NCBI RefSeq assembly: GCF_022376445.1
Contig: NW_025954963.1
Span: 1,364,001-1,428,000, forward strand
Reading direction: 5' to 3'
Origin: Fomitopsis serialis
Taxonomy: Eukaryota; Basidiomycota; Agaricomycetes; Polyporales; Fomitopsidaceae
DNA: 64,000 nt
The position numbers were made by a program, and so were the translations under genes. Shown here piece by piece: positions 11,891 to 22,557 of the stretch. The notes beneath the pieces were generated by a model, which was not told the origin of the DNA, made no database searches, and worked only from the letters and a program-made list of their open reading frames with translations. Position 1 is the stretch's first letter. Each line of letters starts with the position of its first letter.

Positions 11891-13912
11891 ATGGCAGCCC
11901 AAGACCAGCCCAACCCCTTGCCAGCCGTGCAGGCTGCGGCTCCCGCGAACCCGAAGGCCGATGACAAGGCAAAGGCCCGGCCGCGCACGGACTGGACCGT
12001 CAATGGGCTCGACGTCGTCATGGACGGGTTTCTCAAGGAGTGGAACGGCCTCCCGGACACCAAGAAAGCCAGGAAGCAATTCCGCGTGCGTGTCCTCAAG
12101 GAGATACTACCCAAGTGGACGCAAGAGACGGACCCGGAGGACGTAAGTTTTTGCTTTCATCGCGTGAGACCCGAGAATGACTATATTTTGTACACTACAG
12201 GCTATCTACAACTACTTCAAGAACCACGGCGGCAAGTCCTTGCAAATCCGTGCGTCCAGCCCCGACGACGTGAGCATCAATTCCAAGGATCTGTTCGCGA
12301 AGACCCGAGCCAAGGGTCCGTCTGAGCTGTGGGCGGAGGTGCCGGAAAACAAGGCACTTGTCTTGCAGAACAGCGAAGGGATCAACCAAGTCGGAGCTGG
12401 AGGGCGACAGGCGGCGTCACGGCGATTGCTCTTCGAGCAACTACCACCGGAGGAGAAGGCTATTTGGGAGGAGAAGGCGCGTGCACCGCTGTCCCGCGAA
12501 GTCTTGGACGCGTCGATGGCACGGTGCGTGTCCTTTCGTACATTGTACGCAACCGCTAACTCAAGCCCTACCTAGCAACCGAGAGACCTTGGTAGGCAGG
12601 GTTTCCACTCTTTTCCAGAACTCCATTGGCGAGGGTGTCAATCGCGTCGGCGACGCGGTGTTCTACCTGTTCCTGGGCTACAAAGATCCCAGGAACCCGG
12701 TTCAATGCAAGCAGTAAGTGCACAGGGTTGCCGACGTGATACACAACTGACACATTCACAGTCTTTACGTAGGGAACACACTCGAAGGGCAGAACTTCCC
12801 GAACTGGGCGGGCGGACTCGCCGCCCAGCATGAACAATGGCGACAGTTCTGCTGCGCCGTCCTCCGTAAGTTGTCGTCTCGCTCGCTGAGATGTTGGTAC
12901 TGACAATAGATAGCTGACCGGCCCGCCGAAGAGCTCGACGAAGAGTCTGACGAAGAGTCCGCGGATACTGAGGTCGGCATAACCTACGAGAACGACAGGC
13001 CGATGCTGCCGCCCTGGGATGCTGACATGACATCGCGGAAGGCGACGGAGATCCTATTGGTCTTCTTCCGTGCGTCGTGGAGTGAGTAGACACGAGTCTC
13101 GCGGCGAAAGGGAACTAACCTATGCTCTGCAGAACAGGCTCATCGTAGCCTCGCCGAGGTGCCCAACCTCCCGATGGACACCATTACTCAGCGGCTGATG
13201 GCGCTCGAGTGGCCGGCCCCCGTCTTCAGCGATCCGGATGGACTGACAGTCGTGCGGCTCAGCATGCTGTGGGAGAAGATCCGCGACAATCAGCTAACAG
13301 CTAATCACTTCGCCTTCGAGAACGTCGCGCCACATGGCGAAGACGAGCGCGTTCGCGACGACGCGGTCGAGTCGGGGTCAGCCGATGTTGGAACGGATGG
13401 AGGCGAGGAGGAGGGTAGCAAGGCTGCGGAAGACGTCGTCATGGTGAGTACTTGCGATGTAATCTACTAGGTGTACTCACAGTGCTTATTAGCACGAGAA
13501 CTCCGTCGACAATGGCGGCTCGGGTGATGACGAAGATGTCGATCGCGCTGACGCTGCCTCGGACAATGGGTCGGTTAATGGCGGCGGCGCTACGAGCGTC
13601 GCGGCGATCAGTGAGGACGAGGAGGACGAGGATTGGGAGGTTGTCCCGTCGGAGGGAGCGAGTGAGGATCGCGGCGGGAAGAATGGTACGTCTACCAACC
13701 AACTAGACAGCTTCCGATGGCTCATCACCTTGTGTGGTTGATAGCCAACAAGCCCATGCCTGCGAAGAGGCTTACGAGAGGCCGACGCGACGGTGAGACC
13801 GAAAGCGAGAGGATGGACATCGACGGCTCGGCGAATGAAGACGACGATGCGACCGCTAGCGACGCGGACAAGCCTACTCGCAAGAAGCAGAGGGTGGCTA
13901 GTGGTCGCGGCA

Positions 13913-13944
<32 letters not shown>

Positions 13945-14252
13945 ACGAGCATCGGCAACGTCAACAGGTGAGCCTTGTCTCTGTAAGTATGGACCGTGCA
14001 GGCTGGCTGATGTCTATTATGATGCGATGTCTAGTGTCGGCAAGACTCGCAAGGTCACGAATGCGTCTAAGGCTCCGTCTAAGGCTCCGTCTAAGGCTCC
14101 GTCTAAGGCTGCGACTGGTGGCACGTCGGCGTCTACTCGGGTCCTTCGCTCGACGCCTCAAGGTTCTAAGTAGGTACAGTATTCCGTTCATGTCTTCCAT
14201 TGCTAATGTCTGTTGTAGGCATATGACTCGTGCAGCTGCTCGCAAGTCCTGA
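11891..14252 (+). CDS. Conserved fungal protein, transposon companion gene 3 (HMG-box-like region)
   Basis: This gene has at least six short introns, and the ATG at 11891 opens MAAQDQPNPLP. A folded N-terminal part (MDGFLKEWNGLPDTKKARKQF, then YNYFKNHGG) is followed by RLLFEQLPPEEKAIWEEKA. That stretch resembles the middle of HMG-box-like domains, in which a helix ends with a W and is followed by acidic and basic residues; this is a weak match judged by eye. A second conserved-looking block is VGNTLEGQNFPNWAGGLAAQHEQW. The rest is acidic and low-complexity, encoded partly by microsatellites (GCGTCG repeats near 13913-13943 and GGCTCCGTCTAA repeats near 14070-14112). The last exon ends in TGA at 14250-14252. 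It lies just inside the right arm of the KDZ element. Function unknown; a DNA-binding role is only a guess. Confidence 0.65.
13910..13945. repeat. GCGTCG microsatellite in companion gene 3
   Basis: Tandem GCGTCG units encode an Ala-Ser repeat in a disordered part of the protein. Confidence 0.85.
14065..14112 (+). repeat. 12 bp tandem repeat in companion gene 3
   Basis: Four tandem copies of a 12 bp unit (GGCTCCGTCTAA type, the last diverged) encode a repeated Lys-Ala-Pro-Ser tract near the C-terminus. Confidence 0.85.
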
Positions 14253-15310
14253 GTATGCCTCCGAGTTCGCTGCTTGCAAGGCCTGAGTATGCCTACGAGT
14301 TCTCAATGGTATGCATCTATGCCTGACCTTTATGTTATGTGACTGTGTTCTTGTGGTTGGTTGGCTTCGTGGCTGATTGGTTAGTGGTGGTTGGTTAGCT
14401 TCGTGGTTGGTTAGTTAGTGGTGGTTTAGCATGTCCTCGGATTAGATATACCCTTAGGATTAGCAGTAGAGCGGCCTAAGTAGGTTCTTAGGAATGGTTC
14501 AGTAATAGATTAAGTGTTTGAGACAGTTGACTTTGTAGTGGATATGTGCGACTTAACATTGGATTAAGGTTGCTTTGGAACTGATTAGTATGGATTGAGT
14601 GGTGTAGTATATGGCTTAATCTCGGATTGATACTGGATTGATTCATCTCAGTAGATAGATTAGTAGATGCTTAGGTTTGTTTGAATGGATTACAATGGAT
14701 TGAAACTAGATCAAGGATGTCCAAGTCAACTCTTAAGATGGCTAAGTACAAGATTGTGAATGGATCAAATATGGCTCAAGTATAGCTAAGCCATTGCTAA
14801 TCCATTGCCTAAGTCAAGTCTTAAGATGGCTAAGTACAAGACTGTGAATGGATTAGATATGGATCAAGTATTGCTAAGCCATGGCTAAACCATATAGGAT
14901 TAGTACAGCTAATCCTATATGAAGAAGTCAATGATGGCTAAGCAACTCTAAGCACTGGACCACTATAGGATTGAGTTCAGATTAAGTATGGCTAAAAACT
15001 ATGCTTAGCATGGTTCAGAAATTGATTACCAAGGGATTGGTAACAGCTAAGCCATGGCTAATCCAGACTTGACTTAGCCATTGGCTAATCCAATGGCTAA
15101 GCCATGGCTAAGCATGGGATAAAACTGGATTGCTACATGATTGGATTGGGATTGGGTATGGCTAAGCCATACTTAATCTCCTGAGGATAAGCTGTACTGA
15201 TCCTATATGACTAATCCAATGGCTAAGCCATGGCTAAGCATAGGATTGGATTAAAAGTGTATGGGCTTTAAGTTGATCTAAAATACAATATTGTATCAAA
15301 GTTAATCCGA
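14253..15310. repeat. Right AT-rich arm of the KDZ element
   Basis: About 1 kb of AT-rich sequence without a gene is filled with GGATTA/TAATCC, GGCTAAGCCATGG and TTAAGATGGCTAAGTACAAG-type words. The last word occurs twice in direct orientation, near 14733 and 14821. The part at about 14676-14775 is the inverted partner of the left arm. Dense subterminal repeats of this kind could be transposase-binding sites. Confidence 0.7.
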
Positions 15311-16640
15311 CTTAACTGACATCACTGCATCACGCACCTCTTCGGTCCGATGCTATTCTCTGGCGCCGCTGACCCTGTTAAGTCTTGCCATTGCTGCATC
15401 GGATGGAAATACGCTGGACGCCCCGGTCACTAGCGGCCTTCCATAGCCCCCGTCGCGACGCTGTCAGCGCACTCCATATCCAGGATTCAATCCCTTGAGT
15501 GGGCGAGAAACGAGCGGCCTTCAGGGTCTTTACACCATCTCATGCGTGCGTGACTTCGATGTGGGGCGAATTAACCTGTGCCAATGGGGGGTTCTATCCA
15601 GAAGATTGCCTAGGATACCTCCGTCGCGCCACCTCACTGCGAAGATCCCATCGCAGTGTCCGGCCTTGAATCCCGAAGATGTGCAATACGGCGAAGGCGA
15701 AGCGGCGTATCGTATGTCCCATTCTGAATAAGCATCTATACATATTCATCTAACGATGATCGCAGTACTCACCGTGTCAGCGTATCCTTCCATCACAATA
15801 TACTCGGATGAGTTGAGCATCGCGCCGATTTCTCGAGCAGTCAAGTTACAGTTCGCAGCCGACGCATTACACACCATGCAGTGGACGACGACGGCAAGCG
15901 AACCTCACGCGGCGACGAGATCGACGGCGTGAGCGCGTCTCGTATCCAATGTGCCAACAACATCGCCCCAGGTATCCACACCCACCACTCCCCGATCACC
16001 ATGAACCCGATGGCTAACGCCACCGGGCCCACGCTGTTGCCAGGGGCGTGGGCGCGAGTGGCTTTGCGTGATCTTGTTGTAGCGTGTGTGTCCATGTGTC
16101 GCAAAACTACTACTCACCTTGAGAATGTTCATAGGAGACGCGGTCGCGGCCCAGCGACACCGTATCATGAAGTATATGACGGTCGTAGACCGAAGCTTTG
16201 TGAGTGCTTACGTGTCAGGGTCGTTGGCCAAGTGTCTTCATCATAGCAACCGCGGTTTACGAACCTGACAGCTCCACAGGGTAAGTGGGCAATAGAGGTT
16301 CTACAAATGAGCTGCAGGAACGTATCATGAAAGACTAATAGGAAGCGTAACCCTAAGATTCAATGACCGTTGAACGCGTGAACTTAGAATCTTGTATGGT
16401 ACGTACCACTCCGCCTTTACATGGAATAAGGCATTACAGCTGTCTGCTTAGGGTGGCTCGTTCGGAGTGACGTGCATAGTTTGAAGTCGGTCGCCGTTAC
16501 TAGCGCTATAGGAATGAGAGTCGAGCGATTGCGTTTCAAGAGAAACACGGATGCAAAAGGCGGCCTAGAGAACGAAGGAATGACTTGATCAATTCTTCAT
16601 TCCAGTAGAAAATGACGCGGAATAATAAAATAATCAACTT
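15311..16640. other. Gene remnant region between the KDZ element and tRNA-Lys
   Basis: I see no complete gene. On the minus strand, about 15760-16250, short protein-like stretches occur (LTAREIGAMLNSSEYIVMEG, and a hydrophobic stretch ALAIGFMVIGEWWVWIPGAM). They do not join into a confident gene model. This is likely a decayed gene or the edge of one disrupted by transposon insertion. Confidence 0.35.
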
Positions 16641-16643
16641 AGT

Positions 16644-16743
16644 AGCCCACCGCGGGGGTCGAACCCGCAGCCTTGAGATTCCAGTGGCTGGAAATGCCCG
16701 AGCCTTAAAAGTCTCACGCTCTATCCGATTGAGCTAGGCAGGC
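16644..16743 (-). tRNA. tRNA-Lys(UUU) with intron
   Basis: Reading the minus strand, the acceptor stem GCCTGCC pairs with GGTGGGC (two wobble pairs). The D stem is GCTC/GAGC, the anticodon stem TGAGA/TCTCA, the anticodon loop starts CTTTTA, and the T arm is GCGGG-TTCGACC-CCCGC. The anticodon is TTT. An intron of about 26 nt follows the base after the anticodon, the usual place for nuclear tRNA introns. The 3' discriminator base reads as T. Confidence 0.88.
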
Positions 16744-16950
16744 TTAGGGGGCTTCTTACGTACGTTGTCCTTCACTGGAGCAAGTGCCAAGCATAATGAA
16801 ATCATTATTGCACCGACAGTGACGTCACGGAGTGCTCTGGCCGACGGACCGGGACTGTCCGAAGCGCGCAGAGGGTGTCGAAGAGGCGCCAGCAGCCTGA
16901 CCTGGCAGTCGACGGCATTCCCTCCAGCTCGTACTCACTGCTCTTCCAAC

Positions 16951-17900
16951 ATGACTTCCCGTCTTGGACGACGCATTTTCGCGCAGGCTGTCCGCCCGAG
17001 CGTGCGCGCGACCGGCCGCACCACGGGCGCGGGCAGGCGGTGCATGAGCAGCACCGCGGACGCTGCGAAGAGCAGCGACATGCCTTGGATTGTGAGTCTT
17101 GAGTGGACCGTCGCGTTTCTCGTGTCGACCGGCGTGTTGATGGATTTGTCGTTGTAGATCGGCTCTGCTGTCGTGTTTGGCCCCGCTGTACGCTCGCGGT
17201 ACGTCACGCGAGTACAACAGAGCGCTGACACCCCCCCGCTGGAATTAACAGGCCGTCTGGTTGCTCACATCGCAGTCAGACAAGAAGACGCTTGACGTCG
17301 CATTCAGTCAGGCGGATCGTGGCGCGCACAGTCTCGGAGATAGCAAAAAGGATGCTGAGAACACGCCGGAGTCTTCGGGAGAGGATGCAAGCGCCGAACC
17401 GAAAGAGGCGGAGGAGACTGAAAACACGCAGGTGTGTATGCTGTACTCTCGTAGTCATGAGGCTTTTAAGAACTTGCTTTTCTTAGGAATCCAGCGATAA
17501 GGGCGCCGTCACTGATTCTGAGGGAGAGACCGTCTCTGGCAAGGAGGTCAATGAGTCGATGCAGCAGAGTTTCGTGAGTCAATTGCATACGACCCGTACG
17601 AACACGATTAGATGTTCACGTATATCAGAACGAGGACTCGCCCCCAGATGCTCAGGCTGCTGAAGAGAAGGAAGCGAAGGACGGCAAGTGGACCGAAGGC
17701 GCCCCCGGCCAGAGCTCCGAGGCTGAGACGAAGCCAGACCAGAAAGAAAAGCCAACCGAGAAGAAGGGCGAAGCACCGTCAGACCTGGGTGATGCTCGCA
17801 AGACGGCCAAGGTGAGGAACGAAGTACGATTCTTGCTCGACAGTACTCATGTGCTGTGCAGGGTGGCGAGGCGCCGAAGGAGTCGGGCGCGTCGAAGTGA
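16951..17900 (+). CDS. Small mitochondrial-type membrane protein, unknown function
   Basis: The ATG at 16951 opens a protein with a basic N-terminus free of acidic residues (MTSRLGRRIFAQAVRPSVR), a good candidate for a mitochondrial targeting sequence. A short hydrophobic segment (IGSAVVFGPAAVWLL) follows, built across two introns (17092-17157, and one from 17188), then a long, highly charged, disordered tail rich in Glu, Lys and Ser. Further small introns split the tail, and the stop is at 17898-17900. The layout of targeting peptide, single membrane span and acidic tail suggests an inner-membrane protein with a soluble tail. I do not recognise a named family. The gene stands alone between tRNA-Lys and the transporter-like gene. 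The exon joins in the tail are approximate. Confidence 0.65.
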
Positions 17901-18254
17901 TGTGACCTTGTTATTCGTAGATGTTATTCGTAACATTAGTACACCTACAATGCGCATATGGACGTTCTCTGTAATGCCGGGCGTTGTGACAGACATTCAC
18001 TTGTTGCGATTCGAGTTGCTCGCGTCCGCTCCGGTTGCGAGTGACTTCTGACCGGAGAGGGTGGCTCAAGGGTGGCTATGGAAGGCGTGGGAAGGTGGGC
18101 GCTAGGGACTCTGGAGGGACTGGTGCCTGCCTCGAGCGCGCTGCGCAGTCTATCTGCACCCTCCCGGGCCCATACCATCCCCGCTAAGTTATAGCTCGGG
18201 CCCGTACCCGCAGACTGGTCTCTGCTCCTCACGCTCTTTACGCCCCTCTCAGCG
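17901..18254. other. Intergenic spacer
   Basis: About 350 bp holding the presumed promoter of the following membrane protein. No gene, RNA or repeat was recognised. Confidence 0.5.
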
Positions 18255-20300
18255 ATGTCCAGCAGCCCCCGTCCGTCGACCAGCTCCGCTTCTTCCGGGC
18301 GTAGTTCGCCCGTGCACGGCTTCGATTCTTCCGCGGCCCTAATCCTCGTCCCGGACACCGAAGACTCCGCAGCGAACACACCGTTCAGTATCTCCAGCGA
18401 CGACGAGTACGACTCCGACGACGACAGCGGCGTCGGGGGCACCGCCGATCGCCTCCAGGCCTCCGCCTTCCCGCCCCTGTCCTCCGTCTCTGTCTTCCTC
18501 TACCTCCTGTCGCCCTTCCTCAAGCTCGGAGCGCTCCTGCTACCGAATGCAGACCTCCCGCTGAAGGTTGCGATACCGGCGCTGCTGTTCTTTGCCGGTT
18601 TGGCGGCGTTCACGCGCCAGATATGGTACATGCTTGCGAGATACATCCGGCGGGCAGACCTCGAGGAGATCATGCTCGAGACTTTTGCGCGGGATCGGAG
18701 GAAGGAGGGGCGGAGGTGGGCTCTCAGGCAGGTCGTCCGCCTGGCGTCGGGCGTGTTCCGAGTCTTGTTGGCTGCGGTGTATGTGCGAGGTGAGCATCCT
18801 GACATTCTGTGCTGCGTGTGCGTGCTCGATCGTGTGAGGTGCCATAGGGCCCCTGACGATCTCCGGGAAGCTTGTTCTGCGTTTAGACTGTTGTTCAATT
18901 CGCTGTCTATTGTAATTGAGTAGACATCCCCATGCAGCGTCCACATACTCAGGTTCCTTTACGTGCTCCATCTGACCAGCGCCGGTGCACTAACGGCATG
19001 AGCTGGAGTTTGTAGAGGAACCGTTCTGTATGTGCATCAAACAGGGGTGTCTATTGAAATACATATCGCCGTGTACCTACGGCTTTTCCGTACGAAAGCA
19101 GGTCCATGTATATTGCCAAGGGTCGTTGTACTCTACAGTCCGGACTTTGTCGAAGACTGCTAACAACGCTTACAGCATCAGTGGATGTCCTATTGCCATT
19201 CCTACCGGACAAGCTCGCTCTACCATCAGATATCATGGTGACTATTGTGGTCGCCATCATGCTCGCTCCGCTATATTTCGCGCAGTCACTTGGTGTCGCT
19301 CGCGTTATATATGCTACCTGGGCATCCGTAGCCGCCTACGTCGCATGGTTTATATGCACGGCATATTCCCATTCGCAGGGCATGCTGGCTGAACGCGGCG
19401 TCCCTGCATCGACAGGCACGCTGTGGCAAGGCGTATGTAAGTAGCTCTTCCTAGCATGTCAAGCACTTGTCTTACTGTGCGTAGCTATGATCGCGTTCGC
19501 CTTCACTACCACCTCTACCAGTCCGCTGTATACTGCCCTTCGTGGCACGACGCAGCCAATGAGCCCACGCCCCCGGCGATCTCAGTCATTCAAACTACTC
19601 TCCGCATTGTCCGTAGGGATCGCGGTGCTGTGTGTATTACCACTTGTGTTTTTCCAGTCGACTGATTTGCCAGCGGTGAGTAGCATCCTTGAGTTCTGTA
19701 ACAGCCTGGCCTGACTGCCTAAAGTCGCAGGAGAGACCCATTCAACCCCCGGATGCGCTAGCCACGACGCCCGAAAATGTCCTCGCTGCACGAGCGCTGT
19801 TCGAGACAGCCGCTCTCATGCTCTCTGTACCATCCGTCCTCATCCCAACTCCCGCTCTGCCCATCCCCTCTTCCATCCGCCGTGCCATCCGCGTCCCCTT
19901 CTCTCGAGTCCTCCTATACGTCGCTGCGATCGGCCTATCGCTGGTCCCGTCACCTCTTGCGCGAGCCCTCAGCGACGCCGTCTGGATGCTCGCTTTCCTG
20001 AGCACGTACATGCTTCCGGCGCTTCTCCACATCATCCTGCACAACCTCCGCAGCCCGCTCTCAATCATCATCCCGCCGAGCACGCCCGTTACGGCGATGT
20101 CGAGCCCTGGCATGCCGAGCGCGCGGTCGGACGTGAGCGACTCACGGAACGACGAGCTCCTGCAGAGAAAGGAGCGCACCCTGCAGCGGAGGCGGCTTGG
20201 GCGGAGGTTGGTCTGGGACTTTGGCGTGTGGATGTTGTTGGTGCCTGTCGGTGGAGGCGGGACGGTGTGGGCTGCTGGGAGGCTCGCGAACAAGTGGTAG
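18255..20300 (+). CDS. Multi-pass membrane protein, amino-acid-transporter-like
   Basis: The N-terminal tail of about 75 residues is Ser/Asp-rich and disordered. Hydrophobic helices follow, spread over several exons: VSVFLYLLSPFLKLGALLLP, PALLFFAGLAAF, then from about 19173 DIMVTIVVAIMLAPLYFAQSL, ATWASVAAYVAWF, and further spans after 19700. The block FAFTTTSTSPLYTALRGTTQP followed by RRSQSFKLLSALSVGIAVLCVLPLVFF recalls the divergent AAAP (amino acid/auxin permease)-like proteins of basidiomycetes; this is family recall, not a search result. The protein ends in a basic region and a last hydrophobic segment. The stretch 18790-19172 is longer than a typical intron here and may hide one or two small exons. 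Function as a transporter is likely; the substrate is unknown. Confidence 0.6.
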
Positions 20301-20678
20301 GCCGAGGAGTGTATGGAAACAAGCAAATGAATGTCGTCTTGGATAGTAGTTGCGTCTAGAACGTGCTCTATCTTGGCTTAGGGTTTACGGTGTCGTTTGT
20401 TGTATGATAAGTGTGTACCTACATATCTCTGTCTTCTTACCGTTGTAACTACAAAGAAGTAAAATCTAGGCTCGCTACACTCAGTACCGCGAAGTTCATT
20501 GTGAGTGGGCGTCACACATGTACGACCACACTTCGTAGAATCACTGTGAAGAGCAATATTTCACTCTCCGCGGCACGTTCGTCCTTCCCTCAATCCGCTT
20601 GACCACGACCTCGACCGCAACCACCACGACCAACGCGCAGACCCTCATACACGAAACAGGTCGAAGACATCGCACACG
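20301..20678. other. Intergenic spacer, promoter of the homeodomain-like gene
   Basis: About 380 bp without a recognisable gene. It is moderately AT-rich and lies between the stop of the transporter-like gene and the start of the next gene in the same direction. Confidence 0.5.
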
Positions 20679-22304
20679 ATGAGTCGCAACATGCGCGGAT
20701 TCCACGGCAACCAGTTCGTGCCACCCCAGGGAACACAGACCGCCCGCGAAAAGGTGGTTGCGGCACCGTGGCAGGTCGCGGCGCTGAAGCAGCTCCTCCG
20801 GCGCGCCGGGGGGAGTCCGCCGAAGGAGGAGATCGTGCGGACGGGGAAGGAGACGGGACTGTACGTCCGACCTATGCTGGACCACGCGTCGCAACTGACC
20901 AGGGTAACGGAATGCAACCCCGCGTCTTCAGGGAGGTTCGGTGGATTAGGAATTGGCTCAGTCGACAACGTAGGGGCCGAGCGAAGAGCGGCGACGACGA
21001 AGATTCTTCAATTAACCGCAAGGAGGAAAATGATACGTCGGCGACCACCGCTTCAAAACAGGATATCTCTACCTCCTCTCACGGCTCTTCCGAAAGTAAC
21101 GTCTCCATTCACCAGCTGCTGCAAATTCAACTAGACGGCGCGCGTCAACGAAAGCGCAAGAAACAGACGGACACTGCCTCTCACAGTCTGGAACTCGCTG
21201 CGGAACCCCTTGCTTCTTCGGAGACCTACCTTCAAATAGGAAAACCTGGGACTTCCTTCTCTCTACCTCTGTCTCGAGCTCCTCAGGCTCAGTCGACTAC
21301 ATCGAACACTCCTTCGTCTGCGGGATCCTTGCAAGTCGACGACAAACTCAAGATGCGCTCCTTGACTCAGTCGCCGTCTCTCGGCTACATCCCTTTCGCT
21401 TTTCCTCTGGCATTCTCGCAAATGTCTGACACGGAAGATTCTGACCCGTCTCTCTCGGGTGATACATCTCTCAGCTCAAGCGGCGCCAGCTCAGTCGATG
21501 CTCTGGCAGGCTCCCAGGCTCTCATTGGCACTCAGGTCAGCTACCCGACGATGTACTCTGAACACTTCGTCCCCACCGTTCCGACTCTGCCGCCGGACCA
21601 CACCCAACCCAATCCCGCAGATGCGGAGAGTCAACGCAGCTCGAACATGCTCTACCTCTCGCAGCTGCTCCTCGATGCCACCAACGCGCACGTCCCGCAG
21701 CTGGCTTCTAGTCCCTCTGGCGACTCTGAATACCTCTCTGGCCTCTTGCCGCTGTCGTTCGCGCCTTCGCTTCAGTCGCACTCGACCTCTGTGCTGGGCA
21801 CTGTTAGCACGAATCCCGCCGGGCGACGCACGGACTACATGTGGTACCCCCCGCCGCCGGTGGCGTTCAAGGCACGAGTGACGGACTTGGCGCTGTTGAC
21901 AAAGAGGATACGGGCGACGTACGAGGAAAATGCCGGCGACAGTAGTGTCACAGGTAGGTAGAGGACAGAACCGACCTGGTCTACGACAGTCTGGCATTGT
22001 GTTGACATGACTGACATACACCGCGCTCTCTTCGCTGTCAGGCTCTGTGACTGAAGAGCGTGGCAAGAGCGCATCGAACACGTCTCGCCAGCCATATGTA
22101 AAAGATGATGGTGTGCAAGGCGCTACCGCTGCCGTGGCTGCTGAAGACACCGACTCAGACGAGGAGGACGAGGAGCTGTTAACGCCTGCTGGAGACCTTC
22201 CTGCTTTCATCGGCAATCTCGACCACGCTCACCATGGGACGAAGGCCACACGCAAGGGTAAAGAGGTTCTCTACAGGAACGGAGTCTTTGCCAGAGCGGC
22301 GTAA
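20679..22304 (+). CDS. Homeodomain-like transcription factor
   Basis: Residues about 28-80 form a homeodomain-like fold. They start with WQVAALKQLLRRAGGSPPKEE and end with the recognition-helix block EVRWIRNWLSRQRRG, where the family usually has WFQNRR. The block appears only after removing the intron 20861-20931, which joins the exons in phase 2. The remaining region is Ser/Thr/Pro-rich and disordered, with a conserved-looking patch near the end (DYMWYPPPPVAFKARVTDLALL). A second intron lies at about 21953-22042, and the C-terminal exon is acidic. The long disordered tail fits a regulator of transcription. It has no neighbouring partner gene of the kind seen at mating-type A loci, so a mating role is not suggested. 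Targets are unknown. Confidence 0.7.
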
Positions 22305-22557
22305 AGTCATACACAGATACTGTATTCATTCCCAATGTGTTATCAACATCGAGCCGATTGTCGTGCCGTGTTCTACGTCATGTTTTCTTGTCCTTGTCAT
22401 CGAGCATCGTGATGTTGAAGCGAACGACGTCAATCATACTTGTACAATTGTAATGTTGAAACGTAGAGCCGGGTTCTGCCTGAAACGTCGACGATTGTTT
22501 CTGTTAGCGATGCCAATGAGGGCTCGAATATTGGCGACACTCACTGAGCAGTGACCA

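Larger units (their letters stand above)
1565..15310. mobile_element. KDZ-type DNA transposon with three companion genes
   Basis: Positions 1566-1660 are almost identical to the reverse complement of about 14676-14775. Both arms carry dense TAATCC/GGATTA and CTAAGCCATGG-type repeats and are clearly AT-rich against a GC-rich background. Between them lie a KDZ transposase (minus strand) and three plus-strand genes. The left arm is interrupted by element X, so the true left terminus lies outside the window. The right terminus is not defined; I place it near 15.3 kb, where the AT-rich repeats stop. KDZ elements are known to be abundant in Agaricomycetes and to carry additional genes. That these three genes belong to the element is an inference from their position between the inverted arms. 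Confidence 0.7.

Noticed and set aside
16765..17157. Open frame of 130 residues overlapping the mitochondrial-type protein
   Set aside because: The ATG at 16951 gives a better targeting peptide, and the frame beyond 17092 is intron sequence.
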